Shown: piece after piece, positions 46,140 through 51,509 of the stretch
How positions within the stretch are numbered: position 1 is the stretch's first letter
Layout: every line of letters begins with the position of its first letter
Assembly: GCA_947039395.1 (NCBI GenBank)
Contig: CAMQYS010000014.1
Location: forward strand, 1-51,509
From: an uncultured Deferribacteraceae bacterium
GTDB taxonomy: Bacteria > Chrysiogenota > Deferribacteres > Deferribacterales > Mucispirillaceae
Length of the DNA stretch: 51,509 nucleotides
Direction: 5' to 3'
Program-made: the position numbers and the translations under genes
Notes under the pieces: model-generated
Told to the model about the DNA's origin: nothing
Database searches by the model: none
The model's input: the letters and a program-made list of their open reading frames with translations, nothing else

Positions 46140-46179
46140 TACTATTCATTAAAAATAGAACCATGTAGAAGGAAATAAT

Positions 46180-48735
46180 ATGAAATACAACCCTAAAGCT
46201 TTTGAAAGTTTATGGCAAACAAAATGGAGTGAAAAGAAGATTTTTCATCTAAAAGATGATAAGTCTATACCTAAATATTACTGTTTAGAGATGCTACCCT
46301 ATCCATCAGGAAATATCCATATGGGACATGTTAGAAACTACTCTATAGGAGACGCTCTTGCTAGATATAAACTTATGCAAGGTTTTAATGTGTTACACCC
46401 TATGGGCTGGGACTCTTTCGGTTTACCTGCTGAAAATGCTGCTAAACAAAATAAACGTGATGCTGCTGAATGGACGTACTCTAACATAGATAAAATGAAA
46501 TCACAGATAAAAAAATTAGGGTTTTCATACGATTGGAGTAGAGAGTTTGCAACCTCTGATCCAACTTACTATAAATGGGAACAGATGATATTTATAAAGC
46601 TATGGGAGAAAGGATTAGCATATAAAAAACACTCTGAAGTTAATTGGTGTGATGATTGTGAAACAGTTCTTGCTAATGAACAAGTAGAAGATGGTGCTTG
46701 TTGGAGATGTGGAAATACTGTTAGATCTAAAGGGCTTAAACAGTGGTTCTTAAAAATTACCGAATATGCTGAAGAACTCTTAGAATATACAGACAAACTA
46801 CCTAACTGGCCTGCAAAAGTTTTAACTATGCAAAAAAACTGGATAGGAAAGTCTATAGGTGCTGAAATTGATTTCAAAATTGTTGATGATCCTAACAGTA
46901 GTACAATAACAGTTTTTACAACAAGAGCTGATACTCTATACGGTTCAACATTTATGTTACTAGCTCCTGAACATCCTCTTGTTAAAACATTAATTAGTGA
47001 TACACATAATAAAGTAGAGATTGAAGAGTTTATCAATAAAATGGCTAAACTTGATAATATCAATAGATCAAGTGATAAAAATAAAGACGGAATATTTATA
47101 AATAAATATGCTATAAACCCTGCAACAAATGAAAAAATACCTATCTATTTAGCTAACTATATACTCATGGGATATGGAACAGGAGCTGTTATGGCTGTGC
47201 CTGCTCACGATGAACGTGATTTTGAGTTTGCTAAAAAATATAACCTAGATATCAATGTGGTAATCTCTCCTGCTGATAAAAAACTAGTAGTATCTGAAAT
47301 GACTGAAGCATATATAGGTGAAGGAAATCTTGTTAACTCTGGTATCCTAAACGGTATGAACTCTAATGATGCAAATATAAAAATGATAGATCATCTAGAG
47401 GGTTATGCTAGAAAATCTATAAACTATAAACTACGTGACTGGGGGGTATCAAGACAGAGATATTGGGGCACACCTGTACCTTTTATCTACTGCGATGATT
47501 GTGGAATGCTACCTGTTCCGATTGAAGATCTACCCGTTGTGCTACCAAAAAATGTTGATTTTACTAAACAAGGAAATCCTCTTGATAATGCAGATGATTT
47601 CATTAATGTCAAATGTCCTAAATGTAATAAAGATGCAAAACGTGAAACAGATACGATGGATACTTTTATGGAGTCTTCTTGGTACTATCTAAGATATATA
47701 TCACCTAACTGTGATACAGATATGTTTGATAAAGATGATGTTAACTTCTTTATGCCTGTAGATCAATATATCGGTGGAATTGAACACGCTGTAATGCATC
47801 TGCTTTATGCAAGGTTTTTTACTAAAGCGTTGCGTGATCTTGGATATCTAAATTTCAATGAACCTTTTGTTGCTCTACTTACACAAGGTATGGTTTGTAT
47901 GGAAAGTGTTAAATGTCCAACTGATGGATATCTATATCCCGAAGAACATACTGATAGCAAATGTCTCAAATGTGGAGATGACGTTCTTAAAGGTAGAGTT
48001 GAAAAAATGAGCAAATCGAAGAAGAATGTTATAGATCCTGATTCATTAGTTGACGAATACGGCGCTGATACAATTAGGTTATTCTCTCTCTTTGCAGCTC
48101 CTCCTGCTCTTGAAATTGAATGGAGTGAAAACGGTGTCGAAGGTGGATATAGGTTTCTTAATAGATTATACCGACTTGTGATGACTGCTAAAGATATCGT
48201 AATTAAATACAGATCTATCCCTGAATTTTCTGATGGGCTTGCTAAAGAAATTATACAGATGACACATATCACTATTAAACGTGTAACCATTGATATAGAG
48301 AGATTTCAATTTAATACAGCGATTGCAGCTATCATGGAATTCTTAAACTTTTTATCGCCTATATTTGAAAAGTTAAATAGCGATAACGAAAAAACTGCGT
48401 ACGCTGATGCTATTAAAAAAATGTTAATTCTTATAACTCCTATCACTCCACATATTACTGAAGAACTTTGGCAAACAATTAATGAAAAATCATTTATCTC
48501 AAATATGCAATGGCCTACATATAATGAAAACTTTACACTAAAAGATGAGATAACTATCGTTGTTCAAGTAAATGGAAAACTTAGAAGTGAATTAAAATTT
48601 AATCGTGGAGTTGATGAAAATACTGCTATTAATACTGCATTAAAAGATGAAAAAGTTATACCTCATATAGATGGAAAAGAGATCATTAAAAAAATATTCG
48701 TAAAAGATAAGTTAATATCTTTAGTGGTAAAATAG
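46180..48735 (+). CDS. leuS: Leucyl-tRNA synthetase
   Basis: Class I aminoacyl-tRNA synthetase, 851 residues. The HIGH motif is HMGH in YPSGNIHMGHVRNYSIGD, and KMSKS is in EKMSKSKKNVIDP. The zinc-binding segment has WCDDCETVL and CWRCG, and a CP1 editing domain (about 220-410) includes TTRADTLYGSTFM and TGAVMAVPAHDERD. The order leuS-lptE-holA is widespread in Gram-negatives. It is the first plus-strand gene of the window. Confidence 0.97.
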   Translation: MKYNPKAFESLWQTKWSEKKIFHLKDDKSIPKYYCLEMLPYPSGNIHMGHVRNYSIGDALARYKLMQGFNVLHPMGWDSFGLPAENAAKQNKRDAAEWTYSNIDKMKSQIKKLGFSYDWSREFATSDPTYYKWEQMIFIKLWEKGLAYKKHSEVNWCDDCETVLANEQVEDGACWRCGNTVRSKGLKQWFLKITEYAEELLEYTDKLPNWPAKVLTMQKNWIGKSIGAEIDFKIVDDPNSSTITVFTTRADTLYGSTFMLLAPEHPLVKTLISDTHNKVEIEEFINKMAKLDNINRSSDKNKDGIFINKYAINPATNEKIPIYLANYILMGYGTGAVMAVPAHDERDFEFAKKYNLDINVVISPADKKLVVSEMTEAYIGEGNLVNSGILNGMNSNDANIKMIDHLEGYARKSINYKLRDWGVSRQRYWGTPVPFIYCDDCGMLPVPIEDLPVVLPKNVDFTKQGNPLDNADDFINVKCPKCNKDAKRETDTMDTFMESSWYYLRYISPNCDTDMFDKDDVNFFMPVDQYIGGIEHAVMHLLYARFFTKALRDLGYLNFNEPFVALLTQGMVCMESVKCPTDGYLYPEEHTDSKCLKCGDDVLKGRVEKMSKSKKNVIDPDSLVDEYGADTIRLFSLFAAPPALEIEWSENGVEGGYRFLNRLYRLVMTAKDIVIKYRSIPEFSDGLAKEIIQMTHITIKRVTIDIERFQFNTAIAAIMEFLNFLSPIFEKLNSDNEKTAYADAIKKMLILITPITPHITEELWQTINEKSFISNMQWPTYNENFTLKDEITIVVQVNGKLRSELKFNRGVDENTAINTALKDEKVIPHIDGKEIIKKIFVKDKLISLVVK

Positions 48736-48737
48736 TA

Positions 48738-49241
48738 ATGAAAAATAATCTGTTAAAATTTATATTAATTATGCTTATAATCTCCACTGTATCGTGTGGG
48801 TACTCTATTCGTGGAATTAGTAAAAGTGGTATAAATCCTAACTTCTATGTAAATAATATATGGAATAAATCACCTTCTGCAATACTTAATCCACTGATAC
48901 AAACTGAAATAGAAAATCACTTAATTAACTATAATGAACTTGCAAGAGAGAGTTATGCAAAATATACATTATCTCCTATAATCAATAGTATTAATTACTC
49001 ACCACTTATAACATCACAATATGATGAGTCAATATCTACAAACACAAGTATGAATATAACCTTTATTGTGACTGATAGAACTGGAACTGAAGTATACTCT
49101 GGAACATTCTCCGCTGTGAAATCTTATCCTGTAACTGGAGTGGCAGCAGAAGTATTAACTGGTAGAGAAATTAGTATAGCCGAAGCAATTGATAGTATCA
49201 TGGCTGATTTTAGAAATAGCTTCTATAAAATTGATAGATAA
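48738..49241 (+). CDS. lptE: LPS-assembly lipoprotein LptE
   Basis: Outer-membrane lipoprotein that plugs the LptD barrel for lipopolysaccharide insertion. 167 residues, with a lipoprotein signal ending ISTVSC (Cys20), the typical CGYSIRG start, and the tail ISIAEAIDSIMADFRNSFY. It begins 2 bases after the leuS stop codon. It shows that the organism has an outer membrane with an Lpt system. Sequence conservation in this family is low, so the assignment rests partly on position. Confidence 0.85.
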   Translation: MKNNLLKFILIMLIISTVSCGYSIRGISKSGINPNFYVNNIWNKSPSAILNPLIQTEIENHLINYNELARESYAKYTLSPIINSINYSPLITSQYDESISTNTSMNITFIVTDRTGTEVYSGTFSAVKSYPVTGVAAEVLTGREISIAEAIDSIMADFRNSFYKIDR

Positions 49242-49259
49242 AAAATATAAGTAGGCTGT

Positions 49260-50186
49260 ATGAATGAAAAAAGTATAATTATCGGTTCAGATTTTTTTGT
49301 AACAACAAACGTAAATAAAGTTGTTGATAAAAATGAAGATGCTGATATTGAAAAATATTTCGGTGATGAGTTAAATATTGATGAATACTTTGCATTCATT
49401 AACTCTGTATCAATTTTTGGAAATGATAAAATAGCCTACGTTAGAAATATAGATAAAATTAAAGATCTAATGGGGTTTCTAAAATCAGTAGAATCATGTA
49501 TTGAAACAACATTAGTTTTTTCTACAACTCTATCTTTAACAGATTTAGAAAAAAAGAGTAAAGGGATACAAAAATATATTAAATCTCTTAACTATAAACT
49601 GATAATTGAACCTACTGTAAAATCAATGTCTGTTACAGCAAGTCATGAAGTTATCAACATCTTTAAAATAAAAGGTATTGAAATTAATAATGTCACAGCT
49701 ATGCAGATACTTGAGACAACCTCTGGGAATCTAACTGCTATTAATAATGAAGCAGAGAAATTTTCTATCTACCTTAATGCTAATCCAAACGAAAAACTTT
49801 CTGACCTTTTATCAAACTTATCTGGTAAAAAAACTGAATCTATCTACGCTTTAATTGATGCCTTTGCTGAAAAAAAAATAGATACCGTTATGAAGATATT
49901 TAAAAACACACCCTTAAATGAAAATAGTAACGATTTTAGAATATATTACGGTTTAGCTAAAAGAATATCTAATATATATTTCTCGTATATATCTAATAAT
50001 TTGATAGATGAATATCAAGATTTTGTTAAACAGAAAGTTGCTGGCAATAAAAGGTTTTGGACAAAAATTGAAGCGATAAATATGATGGATAAATTTGCGT
50101 TACACGATCTCAATATCAAAACAGGTAAAATTAAGTTCTATGAAGCATTGATTGATATTTTTGCATCTGTGAATACAAAATCATAG
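49260..50186 (+). CDS. holA: DNA polymerase III delta subunit
   Basis: Clamp-loader subunit that opens the beta clamp. 308 residues, with the usual three-domain pattern; recognised from ISNSV/FINSVSIFGNDKIAYVRN, SGNLTAINNEAEKF (the NE motif) and SLFGKKTESIYALIDAFAEK-like SGKKTESIYALIDAF. The N-terminus lacks a good Walker-like motif, as is normal for delta. It follows lptE by 18 bases. HolA is poorly conserved, but the gene order supports the call. Confidence 0.88.
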   Translation: MNEKSIIIGSDFFVTTNVNKVVDKNEDADIEKYFGDELNIDEYFAFINSVSIFGNDKIAYVRNIDKIKDLMGFLKSVESCIETTLVFSTTLSLTDLEKKSKGIQKYIKSLNYKLIIEPTVKSMSVTASHEVINIFKIKGIEINNVTAMQILETTSGNLTAINNEAEKFSIYLNANPNEKLSDLLSNLSGKKTESIYALIDAFAEKKIDTVMKIFKNTPLNENSNDFRIYYGLAKRISNIYFSYISNNLIDEYQDFVKQKVAGNKRFWTKIEAINMMDKFALHDLNIKTGKIKFYEALIDIFASVNTKS

Positions 50187-50329
50187 ACTTATTTACAGTC
50201 AACATATCAACTTGATTGTTCTCAACTTGATTGTTATTAATGCAAAATAGTTACACAACAGACTTATCACTATAACATTAGCACACTTTTATAAAAATAA
50301 TTACACAGTATGCTCTTCGCTAAAACTAA
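50187..50329. other. Spacer with a 15-bp-phase direct repeat after holA
   Basis: TCAACTTGATTGTT occurs twice, at 50207-50220 and 50222-50235. No terminator with a T run is apparent, and no gene is seen before the lipoprotein remnant. Confidence 0.6.
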
Positions 50330-50509
50330 ATATCAACTCTCATATATAAATATATTATCAATACCGATGAAGGTTCTGTTTATACTTTCACACATAAGTT
50401 AATTATAAAAAAGACTGTAGATCGCTCGCACTTCGCTGTTTATTTTAGAGATGCAAATAGTGAAAAGTTTACGGTAGTGTTGAATTATACAATGAGAATA
50501 ATCTTTTAA
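50330..50509 (+). pseudogene. Remnant of a lipoprotein paralogue (3' part only)
   Basis: A frame of 59 codons without a start, ending at TAA 50507-50509. It encodes SHFAVYFRDANSEKFTVVLN, which aligns with the C-terminus of the intact lipoprotein downstream (SPYAIHLEDANNDKLAVVIN). The segment before it (LIIKKTVD) also fits the LLKMAVTN of the intact copy. At the DNA level GATGCAAATA and GTAGT are shared. The 5' part is gone; it is probably a tandem duplicate that decayed. Identified by eye, not by alignment software. Confidence 0.6.
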
Positions 50510-50624
50510 CATTTGATTAATATATTATTACTACAAAACTTTAAGTAGTAACAATAAATAATAGAATACACTTTTTTGAGTTTCTTTTATTTTCTCTAAT
50601 TATATACATATATCTTAAAAGCTT

Positions 50625-50653
50625 TTGACTTATGATACACTCTACTGTAAAAT
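50625..50653 (+). promoter_or_regulatory. Sigma-70 type promoter for the lipoprotein gene
   Basis: TTGACT (50625-50630), a 17-base spacer and TAAAAT (50648-50653). The transcript would start near 50660 with a leader of about 44 bases and AAGGAAA before the ATG. It has a near-consensus -35 with ideal spacing. Confidence 0.65.
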
Positions 50654-50703
50654 TATTTGTAAATTTGATAAAACAGTAAATTAGAAATATAAGGAAATAC
50701 AAG

Positions 50704-51147
50704 ATGAAAAAAATATTAATAGTAGTTTTAGGTATGTTTCTATTTTTAGCGTGTATTGACTCTAAAAACAACGGAAGAGATATCGTAGCTATTGAAAATT
50801 TAAATACCTCATTAATAGAAGTTGAAGTACAAAAAAAAGGTTTAGGAGTAGTCGCTGTCGGTTCAGAACAAGCTTTTGAAATAAAATTTATCAATAAAGA
50901 TACTGTTAATAAAACTGTGTTCACATTAACTGGTTATATAAATAAAGATCTTGAAAACGGAACATTAGGAACAACTTGTGATTATAAAATTAATCAAGAT
51001 AAAGAAATTATGGAGATTACTCTGAAAGCTGGTGCTAGCTGTGAATGGAAACAACTTTTAAAAATGGCTGTCACAAATGAAGGCTCTCCTTACGCAATAC
51101 ATTTAGAAGATGCAAATAATGATAAACTTGCAGTAGTAATAAATTAA
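50704..51147 (+). CDS. Small predicted lipoprotein, function unknown
   Basis: 147 residues with a signal peptide and lipobox ending LFLAC (Cys17). The mature part looks like one beta-rich domain: an N-terminal linker, then AVGSEQAFEIKFINKDTVNKT, two cysteines (TTCDYKI and ASCEWKQ) that could form a disulfide, and the C-terminal YAIHLEDANNDKLAVVIN. The pattern of a beta-sandwich with conserved cysteines recalls secreted domains of surface proteins, but I do not recognise the family. It has its own promoter and a decayed copy just upstream. The 3' end adjoins repeats that reuse its terminal bases. Confidence 0.82.
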   Translation: MKKILIVVLGMFLFLACIDSKNNGRDIVAIENLNTSLIEVEVQKKGLGVVAVGSEQAFEIKFINKDTVNKTVFTLTGYINKDLENGTLGTTCDYKINQDKEIMEITLKAGASCEWKQLLKMAVTNEGSPYAIHLEDANNDKLAVVIN

Positions 51148-51509
51148 CAGATTAGCAAATAAACCTACTATAACTAACTAGCGTAATAAATTAACAGTAG
51201 TAATTAACTGATTAACCTTATAGCAATAAACTAGACGATTAAACCTATAGTAAGAAGCTAGACTATTAAGTAAAGTTGTAAAACGATCAAACACTATCAC
51301 ATAGTTTTAAAATCGTAACTATTGAATACTACTACATAATTCTAACCTACTATAACTAACTAGCGTAATAAATTAACAGTAGTAATTAACTGATTAACCT
51401 TATAGCAATAAACTAGACGATTAAACCTATAGTAAGAAGCTAGACTATTAAGTAAAGTTGTAAAACGATCAAACACTATCACATAGTTTTAAAATCGTAA
51501 CTATTGAAT
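51148..51509. repeat. 166-bp exact direct repeat at the window edge
   Basis: Bases 51162-51327 recur without visible mismatch at 51344-51509 (offset 182 bp, 16 bases between). The second copy ends exactly at the window end, so more copies may follow. Within the unit, AATAAATTAACAG copies the last bases and stop region of the lipoprotein gene (51140-51150). No gene is visible. Confidence 0.93.

Noticed and set aside
45898-46179. Replication origin at the strand switch
   Set aside because: No cluster of TTATCCACA-like DnaA boxes and no dnaA, dnaN or gidA nearby. The TTATCAACC here is a single poor match.

Overview
The window is an AT-rich (about 30% GC by eye) stretch of bacterial chromosome carrying mostly housekeeping genes. 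An outer membrane is implied by LptE. Rnf, MetH, a single-domain BirA and CoaX, RodZ with a DUF4115-type tail, and a TrmD joined to an RNA methyltransferase domain suggest an anaerobic or microaerophilic Gram-negative. The gene content and order (rnfCDGEAB; ffh-rpsP-khpA-rimM-trmD-rplS; leuS-lptE-holA; ribD-ribE-ribBA-ribH-nusB) fit the Deferribacterota or deltaproteobacteria-like lineages best, but this is an inference from memory and no rRNA is present to settle it. Both ends of the window lie in tandem repeats, as expected of a contig broken at repeats.

Layout. From 667 to 45897 every gene is on the minus strand. In transcription order from the right these are: birA-coaX-rodZ; nifS-iscU-nfu, closed by a clear terminator; a decayed surface-protein gene next to a 45-bp repeat array; ffh-rpsP-khpA-rimM-trmD-rplS-metH behind a near-consensus promoter; ftsB-xseA-greA; pgsA; plsY-ribD-ribE-ribBA-ribH-nusB, two unrecognised genes and an HD/OB nuclease-like gene; two adjacent rpiB copies; glyA, a dCMP deaminase and the six rnf genes; pyrF; pyrE; a STAS protein and rlmN; prxQ; xseB-ispA-dxs-tlyA-nadK-recN; dedA; and a LysM/M23 endopeptidase. 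At about 46 kb transcription switches to the plus strand: leuS-lptE-holA, a decayed copy of a small lipoprotein gene, and then the intact lipoprotein gene.

Function. The genes cover riboflavin synthesis, isoprenoid precursor synthesis (Dxs, IspA), pyrimidine synthesis (PyrE, PyrF), methionine and one-carbon metabolism (MetH, GlyA), phospholipid synthesis (PlsY, PgsA), Fe-S assembly, ion-translocating electron transport (Rnf), ribosome and tRNA maturation, the SRP, DNA repair and envelope assembly.

Most unusual. (1) Many intergenic spacers are built of short tandem repeats whose unit runs into the neighbouring gene across its stop codon. The clearest are 57 bp at rpiB, 30 bp at metH, 49 bp at ftsB, and 69-bp spacing at nifS. 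(2) The NifS-like protein lacks the PLP-binding lysine (Gln-Asn in place of His-Lys) but keeps the sulfur-carrying cysteine. (3) The second rpiB copy is intact as a reading frame but has lost several active-site residues. (4) TrmD is fused to a second RNA methyltransferase domain. I saw no CRISPR array, insertion sequence, tRNA, rRNA or recognised riboswitch.
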